A DNA stretch of 64,000 nt. It comes from JAACFF01 sp963701435. GTDB lineage: Bacteria; Chloroflexota; Anaerolineae; Promineifilales; Promineifilaceae. Positions 1 through 8,384 of the stretch are shown here, one piece after another. Where the stretch lies: assembly GCA_963701435.1 (NCBI GenBank), contig CAVPAL010000036.1, positions 62,001 through 126,000 of the forward strand, read 5' to 3'. Under the pieces are notes generated by a model. The model was not told the origin of the DNA. It saw only the letters and a list, made by a program, of their open reading frames with translations, and did no database searches. The stretch's first letter is position 1. The number at the start of each line of letters is the position of its first letter. The position numbers and the translations under genes were made by a program.

Positions 1-208
1 GGCTTGTCTGAGTGATTGTGAGGAAGTCGAAAGTCGCGAGTCGAAAGGCTTGTCAGCCGAGGGTCAGCAAGTCGACGTTCCAACCGCACACAAGCAACCA
101 TTCGCGCACAGGAACTCGGGTTGCTCTAACGCTCCTGTGAATAAATAGTTAGGGGCTTTAAGTATCAACAACACGCCAGCAAACTAAAGAAGATTCGGTG
201 CATACCGC
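1..208. other. Non-coding leader with first copy of a 50-bp direct repeat
   Basis: I see no convincing gene here. Positions 81-130 carry the first copy of a 50-bp sequence that returns at 931-980, on the far side of the toxin-antitoxin pair. The copy contains an inverted pair AGCAACC (93-99) and GGTTGCT (119-125). Confidence 0.6.
81..130 (+). repeat. Direct repeat, copy 1 (flanks higBA)
   Basis: About 50 bp nearly identical to 931-980 (around six mismatches, mostly in the first 10 bases and at 115-117). Both copies share the core CAAGCAACCATTCGCGCACA and the ending GGGTTGCTCTAAC, with AGCAACC pairing with GGTTGCT. The repeats sit about 115 bp before higB and 70 bp after higA, so they bracket the module like cassette or integration boundaries. 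Confidence 0.75.
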
Positions 209-237
209 TTGACAGTATTACCGCCTCGCGGTAATAT
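209..237 (+). promoter_or_regulatory. higBA promoter with embedded palindromic operator
   Basis: A consensus -35 TTGACA (209-214) and a -10 TAATAT (232-237) are separated by exactly 17 bp. A perfect 9-bp inverted repeat, TATTACCGC-CTC-GCGGTAATA (216-236), fills the spacer and overlaps the -10. Bound antitoxin would block RNA polymerase, which fits the known autoregulation of HigA-type antitoxins. The expected start of transcription is at or next to the higB ATG at 244, so the mRNA is probably leaderless or nearly so. Confidence 0.85.
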
Positions 238-243
238 CTTTTC

Positions 244-525
244 ATGATCAAGTCCTTCAAATCCAAAGAAACCGAAAAGGTATTTCATCGTGATTTTTCT
301 CGCAAACTTCCCCAGAACATTCAAAAAACCGCGTACCGAAGATTGGCCTTTTTACATTCAGCCAAAGAACTGAAGGATTTGTTGATTCCACCATCAAATC
401 GATTGGAAAAACTGTCTGGTGACAGAAAAGATCAGTACAGTATACGGATAAATGATCAGTGGCGAATCTGCTTCCAATGGCAAGATGGTGATGCTTATGA
501 AGTTGAGATTGTAGATTATCATTGA
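244..525 (+). CDS. higB: HigB-type toxin of the RelE/ParE fold
   Basis: A 93-aa protein of the size and pattern of HigB mRNA interferases, which cut ribosome-bound mRNA. The N-terminus MIKSFKSKETEKVF, the middle IPPSNRLEKLSGDRKDQYSI and the ending RICFQWQDGDAYEVEIVDYH match the family layout (basic core residues, then W-R-I-x-F and the terminal DYH). The toxin gene comes first and the antitoxin second, with a 13-bp gap, as is usual for hig loci. No Shine-Dalgarno site lies before the ATG; the -10 box ends 7 bp upstream, so a leaderless start is likely. Expression is probably controlled by the palindrome in the promoter. Confidence 0.92.
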   Translation: MIKSFKSKETEKVFHRDFSRKLPQNIQKTAYRRLAFLHSAKELKDLLIPPSNRLEKLSGDRKDQYSIRINDQWRICFQWQDGDAYEVEIVDYH

Positions 526-538
526 GTGAGGACAAACA

Positions 539-862
539 ATGACAGAAACACGAATTCCCCCAGTACATCCAGGCGAAGTTTTGCTGGAAGATTTTCTTAA
601 ACCGCTGGGAATCAGCCAATATCGTTTGGCGAAAGAAATGAAAGTATACCCCCGCAAGATCAATGAGATTGTGCATGGGAAACGGAGTATTACAGCAGAT
701 ACAGCGCTTAGACTAAGCCGTTATTTTGGCACGTCGGCAGAGTTGTGGATGAATCTGCAAGCATTATATGATCTCGAAAAGACACGCGATGAAATAGAGG
801 AGCAAGTAACGAAAGAAATATCACCTCTGGTTCAAGAAAACCTCAATGTTGCGCTGGTGTAA
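539..862 (+). CDS. higA: HigA-type antitoxin, Xre-family HTH
   Basis: A 107-aa helix-turn-helix protein. It opens with the family signature PPVHPGEVLLEDFLKPLGIS, followed by the HTH (residues about 26-60, LAKEMKVYPRKINEIVHGKR) and the conserved RYFGTSAELWMNLQALYDL segment. It neutralises HigB and, by family precedent, represses its own operon through the operator at 216-236. The C-terminal 30 residues are acidic and helical. The gene follows higB by 13 bp and is co-transcribed. Confidence 0.93.
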   Translation: MTETRIPPVHPGEVLLEDFLKPLGISQYRLAKEMKVYPRKINEIVHGKRSITADTALRLSRYFGTSAELWMNLQALYDLEKTRDEIEEQVTKEISPLVQENLNVALV

Positions 863-1197
863 GAGAACTCAAGGAATATTATCAAAATGGTCAAGTGTGT
901 TTTAAGAGGTCGCCTCTAACAAAGCGTCAACAATCGCACGCAAGCAACCATTCGCGCACAGGAATTAGGGTTGCTCTAACTTTCCTGGCAGACCTCATCA
1001 CTGGGCATTTTCGCTTAAGCCACAAGCCTTGTATTATATGGAAGATGTGGTTAATAGTTAAATTATGGAAAAGTGAATGACGATAATCACAACAGTGACC
1101 GGTAGGCGAATCCGACTGCGGCGTAAGAAGAAAGAACGAGCAGCTGCAAGCAAGCTGTCATTTGAGGAACGTATTGGCACCAACGGAGTAAGGGACT
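863..1197. other. Intergenic region with second direct repeat
   Basis: 335 bp without a convincing gene. It holds the second copy of the 50-bp repeat (931-980). Just before it is an imperfect short inverted repeat, TTAAGAGG-TCG-CCTCTAAC (902-920). The end of the gap carries the Shine-Dalgarno GGAG (1185-1188) for the next gene. A 61-codon open frame at 895-1080 runs through the repeat and looks non-coding. Confidence 0.6.
931..980 (+). repeat. Direct repeat, copy 2 (flanks higBA)
   Basis: Second copy of the sequence at 81-130, 850 bp downstream and in the same orientation. The stem AGCAACC/GGTTGCT is conserved. The bases just upstream, CTCTAACAAAGCG (914-926), resemble the outer end of an integron attC site, but I could not find a matching complementary end, so this reading is weak. 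Confidence 0.75.
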
Positions 1198-1833
1198 GTG
1201 TTGAATAAAGAACAACAGCGAGTCTATGATTGGCTAAATAATGATCATAACCTTCCAGTATTTGCCGAGGCTTATAAAGGTGCAGTAATCCTCATAGATC
1301 AGAAACCAGCAGGCTATGTTTCGTTTGTCGCTCATGCAGGACGGGACTTGATCAATGGTCTTGCACCAGCTGTAAAGGGTATCAAGAGACAGCAAGTTCA
1401 ATACAATCAACTTGTCGGAAACCTACAGGATGTCTGGCTGGATGAATGGCGGTCCCGTGGTGATCTTTCAACTGAAGTAGTCGAGAATGGACACCTGATA
1501 CCCATCGAAGTATGCCAAAGTATCTCTACCTTGATTGATGAACATAAGGCTGGCAAAATGCGAAGCTCGGGGGCAGATGGCTTGTTTTTCAGCACATTCC
1601 TTGATTACTCTGATAAAGACAAGATCCCTACCGGCTTTCTTTCCGAGTGGAAAGCTGCCAAAGACTGGTTTAAGGGCCATGCGCATCTTCCTGAAAAACC
1701 ATTTAGGACAGAAACCGAAAACGACTTGGTAAAGCATTTTAATTGTCTGCATGGGTATCTCTACATAGCTGCCAGCAGCCAATATGATCGATTAAAGGAC
1801 TTAAATGAAATCCTGGACGCCACCAACCAATGA
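1198..1833 (+). CDS. Conserved-looking protein of unknown function, first gene of a two-gene unit
   Basis: A 211-aa soluble protein I do not recognise. It starts GTG-TTG, 9 bp after a GGAG Shine-Dalgarno site. The notable segment is KPAGYVSFVAHAGRDLIN (residues about 37-54), which looks like a conserved motif with H and R-D. The rest is predicted helical, ending in LHGYLYIAASSQYDRLKDL. No membrane segments are seen. Its last 29 bp overlap the 968-aa gene, which implies translational coupling and a shared job. It lies beside a toxin-antitoxin pair in DNA that lacks the genome's signature palindrome. A role in defence or conflict is inference only. Confidence 0.7.
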   Translation: MLNKEQQRVYDWLNNDHNLPVFAEAYKGAVILIDQKPAGYVSFVAHAGRDLINGLAPAVKGIKRQQVQYNQLVGNLQDVWLDEWRSRGDLSTEVVENGHLIPIEVCQSISTLIDEHKAGKMRSSGADGLFFSTFLDYSDKDKIPTGFLSEWKAAKDWFKGHAHLPEKPFRTETENDLVKHFNCLHGYLYIAASSQYDRLKDLNEILDATNQ

Positions 1834-4711
1834 GATGGTAGAAAAAGCATTAACATCCGTCAAAAAAGAGACAGATCGGCAGTACTTCTTCTCCAAACTT
1901 AATAACCCTCTCTGGGTAGAGCCATTGCGTGAGCGTGGCTACTTTAACAGCCCTCCTGGGATGAAACATTTACCTGATGGATATGTGCAATATCCGTATT
2001 GGCCAGAGCTGAGCTATTTGGTGACAATTGCAGATGAAGCAACAAAACAAGTAGTTGAAATTGTTTTATCTTTGCCAAAAACCGACAATCCACGGGTTTA
2101 TGACGATGTTATTGCGATTGCTCTTAAACTAAAAGGGCAAAGATCAGCAGAACTTCTTCCCAAACTTATTGAATCCATCGAGCTTGATAATCCATTCCTG
2201 GCTTACCGCTATCCTGAATTACTTCAACATTGGGCAGTTCAAGGCAATATTGACGAAGCGCTCGAGATAGCAAAATTGCTTGTTCCCTTTCAGAAAGATC
2301 CAAGAATGCAAGATAAGCAGCAGCTTCGCGAAAAGGATCCCAATTCTTTTGGAGCCAGACTTGAACCCGCCCCCCGCTTCCGTGAATGGGACTATCAGCA
2401 AATCCTTGAAAAAGGTGTTCGCCCCTTGGCCGAGCATGAACCGTACCAGGTTGCCCGCATCTTGATTGACGCGGTGACAAGCATGATCTACCTTGGAACG
2501 CATAGGGAAGATTTAAAAAAAGTGAGGGACGAAGACTATTCGGAAATGTGGTGTCGGAGACTAGATAAGCCGGATCGTGACAATCCAGATGCAAAGGAAA
2601 TCCTAACCCAGACTCTAACCTATGCATGTGAACAGGTCTATGATAAGGCTCCGGAATCCATTGACGACCTGGATCAGGCATTGCGAAATCATCGCTGGAA
2701 GATATTCCGTCGTCTGCGTCAGCACCTTTACGCATCATATCCGAATGACCAGACCCTCCCGTGGATAAGTGAGCAGATTCTCGGGCACGTGGATTATGCA
2801 AAAAGGAAGTACCGCTACGAATTTCAGTTAATGATCCGCAAGGCCAGTGAACACTTCGGCCCCCGATTGCTCAACGAAGACGAACAAAAGGACATTTTCG
2901 ACGCCATTCTCAGCGGACCTTCGAAAGAGGATTTTCGTGAAAGTGTGGGTGAGCGCTACAGTGAAGAAGCTTTTCAACAACGTCAGCGCTATTTTCACCT
3001 TATGCAGCTACGCCCATTTGCCGCACTGCTACGCGGAGAGGTTCGACGTTATTTCGATGATCTGAAAGGTGACGCCCGGGCTGAAGAAATTACTGATGAC
3101 AGCTATTCACCCTACGGCGGGGTAACCAGTGGCTTTGTCAGCTACAGGAGTCCGAAGTCCGCCGAGGATCTCGAGCGCCTCACGGATGAGGAGCTTCTTA
3201 CCTACCTGAACGAATGGGATGACGAGCATCGGGACAAGGACAATTGGCTGGTTGAAATCAATATCTCCGCGCTTGCTGATGTCTTTCAGGCTCTGTTCAA
3301 AGAGAAAATTGTGCATGATGGCGAACGTCTGGCTTTCTGGTTGGCGAATCGTGACAGGATTGCACGGCCAATCTATGTTACTGCAATGCTCAAGGCCATG
3401 CTTGATCTCGTCAAGGAAAAGAATTTCAACAACTTGGAGCAATGGATAGAGTTCTGTGCATGGATCTTAGCCCATCCAGACTCGGAACGAGTGGAAGGTC
3501 AATCCGAGCCGAGAGACGAATCACGCGCCCATCCGGACTGGGGCAACTCACGCCGTGCTGTGGTTGATTTTATCGACGCATGTGTCAACAAGGATACCAA
3601 TGCACCTGTTAGCGCAAGGGACGGCATTGCCAATCTCCTTCGACAGGTGTGCAGCCAACTTGACTGGGGGCTCGATCACGACCGCCCGGTATTGCTCAAC
3701 CAGGATGATCCAATAACCGAGGCAATCAACAACACACGTAGTCGGGCTCTTGAATCTCTTGTCAATTTCGGCTTCTGGGTTCGCCGTCATTTGCCAGAAG
3801 ATAATTTGCCGGAAGTGATAAGCATCCTTGAGAAACGTATAGCCGACGATGCTGAAATCCCGCTAACTCGACCTGAACGTGCGCTAATGGGGATGCAATT
3901 TGGCAACCTCTGCGCCCTCAATCGGGATTGGGCCGCCAAGCAACGAGAAATCTTTTTTCCAAAGAGAAATAAAGCTGTTTGGCGGGATGCCTTCGGCAAC
4001 TATATCCGTTTCAACCGACCGGTTAAGTTGACGTTTGAAATACTGCGGGGTGAGTTTGAATACGCGATAGAAAACCTGAATACCTTGATGGCGGAAAAAG
4101 ACAACGATAAAGAGATTGTCGACAGGCTGGGTCAGCACCTTTTCACCTACTATCTTTGGGAAGCCTACCCTCTACCTGGTGATGAAAGCCTGCTGGAGCG
4201 CTTTTATAACATGACCAACAACGACCGGAAAAGATGGGCTCTGCTCTTCGATCATGTTGGTCGCACACTGATGAATAGCGGTAGACACCTGGATAAAGTA
4301 TTGATCGATCGTGTTATCGCTTTTTTCGATTGGCGCTTTGAAGTCGCTGAGCCGTTGGAGCTCCAAGAATTTACATTTTGGTTGGAGGCCGAATGCTTTG
4401 ACCCTAACTGGCGTTTGCAATCTTATTCGAAGATTCTCGATCTTATTCAGGGAAGGGATACAGAACTTTCTCTACAGGTGGGAGCCTTAAACAAACTGCT
4501 TCCAGATCACCTGGCATTGGTTGTCGAATGCTTTGCAAAAATCACGGATGTCATAGACCAAGACACCCAGATATACATTTCAGCCAAAGAGGCCAAGCCT
4601 ATTCTAAAGGCAGGTCTGAAAGCTGAAGATCCTCAGGTCCGCGGAAACGCTGAAAGTGCAAGGGAAAATCTGTTACAGCTCGGCCGCTTTGATTATCTGG
4701 ACGTTGAATGA
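1805..4711 (+). CDS. Large alpha-helical repeat protein of unknown function, partner of the preceding gene
   Basis: A 968-aa protein, strongly helical and acidic, without signal peptide or membrane segments. I see no Walker A motif or nuclease signature. It opens with a conserved-looking region (DRQYFFSKLNNPLWVEPLRE, residues about 19-38, then GYVQYPYWPELSYL), and the C-terminus ends in a HEAT-like unit (DPQVRGNAESARENLLQLGR). The overall character is an alpha-solenoid scaffold or sensor. AAGGA at 1794-1798 is placed correctly for the ATG at 1805, inside the previous gene, so the two are coupled. The whole 2.9 kb lacks the ACGGCCGT palindrome found about once per kb elsewhere, which suggests transfer from another genome. 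Confidence 0.75.
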   Translation: MKSWTPPTNEMVEKALTSVKKETDRQYFFSKLNNPLWVEPLRERGYFNSPPGMKHLPDGYVQYPYWPELSYLVTIADEATKQVVEIVLSLPKTDNPRVYDDVIAIALKLKGQRSAELLPKLIESIELDNPFLAYRYPELLQHWAVQGNIDEALEIAKLLVPFQKDPRMQDKQQLREKDPNSFGARLEPAPRFREWDYQQILEKGVRPLAEHEPYQVARILIDAVTSMIYLGTHREDLKKVRDEDYSEMWCRRLDKPDRDNPDAKEILTQTLTYACEQVYDKAPESIDDLDQALRNHRWKIFRRLRQHLYASYPNDQTLPWISEQILGHVDYAKRKYRYEFQLMIRKASEHFGPRLLNEDEQKDIFDAILSGPSKEDFRESVGERYSEEAFQQRQRYFHLMQLRPFAALLRGEVRRYFDDLKGDARAEEITDDSYSPYGGVTSGFVSYRSPKSAEDLERLTDEELLTYLNEWDDEHRDKDNWLVEINISALADVFQALFKEKIVHDGERLAFWLANRDRIARPIYVTAMLKAMLDLVKEKNFNNLEQWIEFCAWILAHPDSERVEGQSEPRDESRAHPDWGNSRRAVVDFIDACVNKDTNAPVSARDGIANLLRQVCSQLDWGLDHDRPVLLNQDDPITEAINNTRSRALESLVNFGFWVRRHLPEDNLPEVISILEKRIADDAEIPLTRPERALMGMQFGNLCALNRDWAAKQREIFFPKRNKAVWRDAFGNYIRFNRPVKLTFEILRGEFEYAIENLNTLMAEKDNDKEIVDRLGQHLFTYYLWEAYPLPGDESLLERFYNMTNNDRKRWALLFDHVGRTLMNSGRHLDKVLIDRVIAFFDWRFEVAEPLELQEFTFWLEAECFDPNWRLQSYSKILDLIQGRDTELSLQVGALNKLLPDHLALVVECFAKITDVIDQDTQIYISAKEAKPILKAGLKAEDPQVRGNAESARENLLQLGRFDYLDVE

Positions 4712-4807
4712 AAAGGCGGGTGTGATGATTTTTGCTCCCAGAATGGTGATGCGTGCGATATTCACTGAAACCTCAAATCCTTATGAAGGATCAAAGGAGC
4801 GAAGAAT

Positions 4808-4865
4808 GCCCAACAAGCCCATGCAGGCGAAGCGGCGTCCGTGCGCCTGATGGGTGGTGTTACCT
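4808..4865 (+). repeat. attC-like imperfect hairpin
   Basis: GCCCAAC (4808-4814) fits the RYYYAAC consensus of an integron outer box. AACA (4812-4815) can pair with TGTT, CCCAT with ATGGG, and CAGGCG with CGCCTG, leaving one unpaired G in the left arm and a 14-base loop. The right end GTGTTACC only partly fits GTTRRRY. The length of about 58 bp is at the lower limit for attC. A translated MPNKPMQ peptide here is of the kind produced by reading through attC sites. Confidence 0.35.
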
Positions 4866-4885
4866 CCTCACAAATCACTTTTAGC

Positions 4886-4916
4886 AAAAAAAGAACTGAG
4901 CATCAGTTCTTTTTTA
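4886..4916. terminator. Bidirectional rho-independent terminator
   Basis: AAAAAAGAACTGA-GCA-TCAGTTCTTTTTT: a perfect stem (4886-4899 with 4903-4916) with an A-run on one side and a T-run on the other. It ends the two-gene unit on the plus strand and marks the boundary of the unusual 5-kb segment. Confidence 0.9.
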
Positions 4917-5040
4917 ATTTCCCTACCCCTATCCCTATCTATCCCACCCCCTAAACCTATCTTTCGATAGGCGATTCATGCCCCGATAAATCATACACTG
5001 CTACTGTTGGACTTTCACACCAACAAAAAAGGAGTGACTT

Positions 5041-7405
5041 ATGATTATTGGACGCATGTTAAAGAAAGATTTTCTGCGGAAGAAACTAATAACGATCGTG
5101 GTGTTTGCCTTCATTTTCCTGTCGGCCTTACTGGTAGCCAGTGGCACGAACTTGATGATTGAATTGGGTAATTCCCTGAATGTGCTGTTTGCCACAGCCA
5201 ATACCCCGCATTTTGTGCAGATGCATGCCGGACCGCTCGACCAGGCTGCCATCGACAGTTGGGCAGCCGCCAATGAGTTGGTTACAGACCAGCAAACGGT
5301 CGAGATGATCACCATGGATGGCTCCAATCTTTATCTGGGAGCGAGCCAGACCCCTGAAGAAAACAGCATCATGGATATCAGCTTTGTGACCCAGAATGAA
5401 GGCTTTGATTTCTTGCTGGATCTGAATAATGAAATCATCCAACTCGCACCGGGAGAAATCGCTGTGCCTGTGTACTACAGTCAGCAGCAGGATTTGGTAA
5501 TTGGCGATGCGGTTCGTGTGCACACGGGAGGCCGTGTGACCACGGGCGCCGAGGAAATGATCTTCACCATTACCGCCATCAGCCGTGACTCTCAGATGAA
5601 CCCAGCCATTATCCACTCCAAACGCTTCCTGATTCACAAGCAAGATTATGCCAGTTTGAGAGAAGTTATTGCTGAAACCGAATATCTGATTGAATTCCTG
5701 CTTGTTGATGACAGTCAAATTGGCGCATTCGCCTCTGCCTACCAGGCATCGGATTTACCCAAGACAGGGCCGGCCGTTGACCAGGGATTGTTCAAAACCC
5801 TTAATGCCTTATCCGACGGCCTTGTCGCCGGTGTGGTCATCCTGATGAGCCTGCTGCTTATCGTCATTGCCATCCTCAGTTTACGGTTTACGCTCCTGGC
5901 AACCATTGAAGAAGATACAAAAGAGATCGGTGTCATGAAGGCCATCGGCATCGCCCGCGCTGACATCAAGCGTACTTTATCTTGCCAAGTATGTCGTCAT
6001 GGGGGCAACGGCCGTTTTCCTGGGATACCTGACTTCACTACTGCTGAACCAGGTGCTGTCCGCCAATGTGCTGTTATATATCGGGAGTGCGTCCAAGAGT
6101 GTGCTGCAAACGGCCGTTCCCCTCATAGCAGCTTCTAGCATTTTCCTGATTGTGACCCTCTCCTGTACGGTCATGCTCAGACGATTCAATCGGATAACGG
6201 CCGTTGAAGCGCTGCGCTCTGGAAGCGTCGGCGAATCCATGCAGCGTTTCCCGATGCTCAATCTTAAACGGGGCAGGGTGATGAATATCAATGTGTATCT
6301 GGGCGTTCGCGATGTCTTACAGCGCTCCAGGTTATATGGATTGCTCGCCTTCGTTTTCTTCTTCTGCGCGGTGATTATCATCATCCCCATCCATTTCCTG
6401 ACGACGATTCAATCACCGACATTCATTTCGTACATGGGCATCGGGCAGAGTGACATTCGCATCGATTTACGTCAATCAGAGGACGTTGCCGACCGATTCG
6501 ATAGTACAGTCGCCACGCTCACGGCAGATCCCGATGTCGCAAAACTTTCGCCCCTGGTGACATCCCAATTCACAGTCATGCAGAGTGACGGCACGCTGGA
6601 AACCCTCAATATTGAAACCGGTGATTTCACATTGTTCCCGCTGAATTATGTGGACGGAACTGCACCACAACAGGAGAACGAGATCGCGCTCTCTTATCTC
6701 AACGCCGGGGAAATGGAAAAACAGATTGGCGATACCGTCACACTCGTCATCGAGGGGCAGGAACGCGAGCTGGTAGTCAGCGGTATCTATCAGGATGTGA
6801 CCAATGGCGGCAGAACAGCGAAGGCAACCCTGCCCTACAATCCGCAGACAGTGCTCTGGTATACCGTCAACCTGAACTTGGCAGCAGACGCCACCATCGA
6901 GGAGAAAGTGTTGCAATATTCGCAGCTATTTGACCCGGCACGTGTCACCGACATGGCTGGCTATGTCTCGCAGACGATGGGCAATACCGTGCAACAGCTA
7001 AAGACAGTGACCACGGTCACGGTGGTTGTGGGGCTGGCCGTATCCGTCCTGATTACATCCCTGTTCATGATGATGCTCATCACCAAAGACAGTAATCAGA
7101 TTGCGATCATGAGAAGCCTTGGTTTCTCAATACGCCATATCCGAATTCAATATCTCACCAGAGCGCTGTTCCTGCTGGCATTCGGTATCGTGCTGGGAAC
7201 CCTTTTCTCAAATACGTTAGGGCAGCAGTTGGTGAGCGTTGTCTGGTCGTTGCTGGGCGCGTCGCGCATCAGTTTCGTGATTGACCCGCTCCAGGCTTAT
7301 GTACTGTATCCCTTGATCCTGATGGTTACGGTTGCGGCCACAACCTTCCTGAGCACGAGAACGGGAATCAAAGAAACGAATATTGCCGAAATGATTATGG
7401 AATAA
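5041..7405 (+). pseudogene. FtsX-type ABC transporter permease, interrupted by one frameshift
   Basis: Two overlapping frames (5041 to about 5975, then about 5975-7405) together encode one permease of about 787 aa. The first half has an N-terminal membrane segment, an extracytoplasmic domain and the FtsX motif EIGVMKAIGIARADIKR. The second continues LYLAKYVVMGATAVFLGYL, with a second extracytoplasmic domain and the C-terminal FtsX motif IAIMRSLGFSIRHIRI. The total length is one base too long, and dropping one base near CGTACTTTAT (5971-5980) restores one frame. It pairs with the ATPase at 7544, as in MacB- or BceAB-type exporters that move peptides or antibiotics. It is either decayed or carries a sequencing error. 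Confidence 0.85.
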
Positions 7406-7543
7406 AAATGTAACGATACAGGTCACCGACCCTCGGCCTAACTTCCTCCTGAGAGGGGCAACGAAGCAGGCATCCGTTCCCTCAGGGAGAGTTGCGCTGA
7501 GGGTGATCTGAATAATCATTAGAAACAATAAGGAGAACTAAAA

Positions 7544-8311
7544 ATGACTGCATTACTAGAATCACAACAACTTTGCAAAAGCTTTGTACTTGGAAATGAC
7601 AATGAATATACCGTTCTATCTGATGTTGACCTCACGATAGAGTCAGGCGAGTTTGTCGCCGTGATGGGGCCGTCAGGCTCTGGCAAATCGACGCTGCTGT
7701 ACAACATCAGTGGGTTGGATAGAGCAAAGTCAGGGCGCGTTCTGTTCAACGGTCAGGATATCACCGCCCTTTCTGAGGAAGAATTAGCAAAAGTCCGCCT
7801 GACCGGCATGGGCTTTGTTTTCCAGCATATTCACCTGCTGAAGAACCTATCTATCTTTGATAATGTCGTCCTTTCTGCTTATCTGGCACGTGAGGAAAGC
7901 CACGATCAGATCGACCAGCGGGCAGAGGCGTTAATGGAACAGGTCGGTATCGCGCATCTTGCTGATAACGACATCACGCAGGCTTCAGGTGGTCAGTTAC
8001 AACGTGTGGGCATCTGCCGGGCACTGATCAACAACCCTGACATCCTGTTTGGGGATGAACCCACAGGCGCCCTCAATTCAAAGGCCGCTGGCGAGATCAT
8101 GGATTTACTGACAGAAATCAATAAATCCGGCACAACCATCATGCTGGTGACGCATGATGTCAAAGTGGCGGCAAGGACGGAGCGGGTGCTCTTTATGCTG
8201 GATGGACAAATCGTCGCTGAAAAGTACCTGGGTAAACCTTCCGAGAATGGAGCTGAGAGAAAAGAAAGAGAAGAGCGCTTATCAAGTTGGCTCAATGAGT
8301 TGGGGTTCTAA
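7544..8311 (+). CDS. ABC transporter ATP-binding protein, LolD/MacB/BceA class
   Basis: A 255-aa cytoplasmic ATPase with Walker A GPSGSGKST (about residues 43-51), an altered signature ASGGQLQR, Walker B ILFGDEPT and the switch histidine in LVTHD. This class works with FtsX-type permeases, here the gene just upstream, and drives mechanotransmission or export rather than classical import. The Shine-Dalgarno AAGGAG (7530-7535) precedes ATG 7544. The 138-bp gap from the permease contains an inverted repeat CCCTCAG/CTGAGGG (7479-7503) of unknown role. The frame is intact, unlike its neighbours. Confidence 0.95.
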   Translation: MTALLESQQLCKSFVLGNDNEYTVLSDVDLTIESGEFVAVMGPSGSGKSTLLYNISGLDRAKSGRVLFNGQDITALSEEELAKVRLTGMGFVFQHIHLLKNLSIFDNVVLSAYLAREESHDQIDQRAEALMEQVGIAHLADNDITQASGGQLQRVGICRALINNPDILFGDEPTGALNSKAAGEIMDLLTEINKSGTTIMLVTHDVKVAARTERVLFMLDGQIVAEKYLGKPSENGAERKEREERLSSWLNELGF

Positions 8312-8329
8312 ATCTCCATAATGCGGACT

Positions 8330-8360
8330 GAAGTTCAACTTCTCCAAGAAGTTGAACTTC
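8330..8360. repeat. Palindromic repeat, copy 1 of 2
   Basis: GAAGTTCAACTTCT-CCA-AGAAGTTGAACTTC: a perfect 14-bp stem with a 3-base loop. The same sequence recurs at 28563-28595, 20 kb away. It lies just ahead of the Shine-Dalgarno of the MFS gene and has no T-run, so it is not a normal terminator. Confidence 0.85.
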
Positions 8361-8384
8361 TTTCCATACAGGAAGGTTTTTATC

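Larger units (their letters stand above)
4712..5040. other. Intergenic boundary region
   Basis: 329 bp containing the attC-like hairpin (4808-4865), the terminator (4886-4916), a C-rich stretch (4921-4952) and a Shine-Dalgarno AAAGGAG just before the next ATG at 5041. No gene is supported. Confidence 0.6.

Noticed and set aside
914..1060. Full attC site after higA
   Set aside because: CTCTAACAAAGCG resembles a left end and GTTAAAT (about 1053) a right end, but the arms do not pair, so only the direct repeat is reported.
895..1080. 61-codon open frame after higA
   Set aside because: It runs through the second 50-bp direct repeat, has no ribosome site and no protein-like pattern.
5971..5980. 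Programmed frameshift in the ABC permease
   Set aside because: No slippery heptamer or downstream structure is evident, and many unrelated neighbours have similar breaks, so error or decay is simpler.
7479..7503. CCCTCAG/CTGAGGG as a terminator between permease and ATPase
   Set aside because: A 7-bp stem with an 11-base loop and no T-run; termination there would uncouple two genes that must work together.
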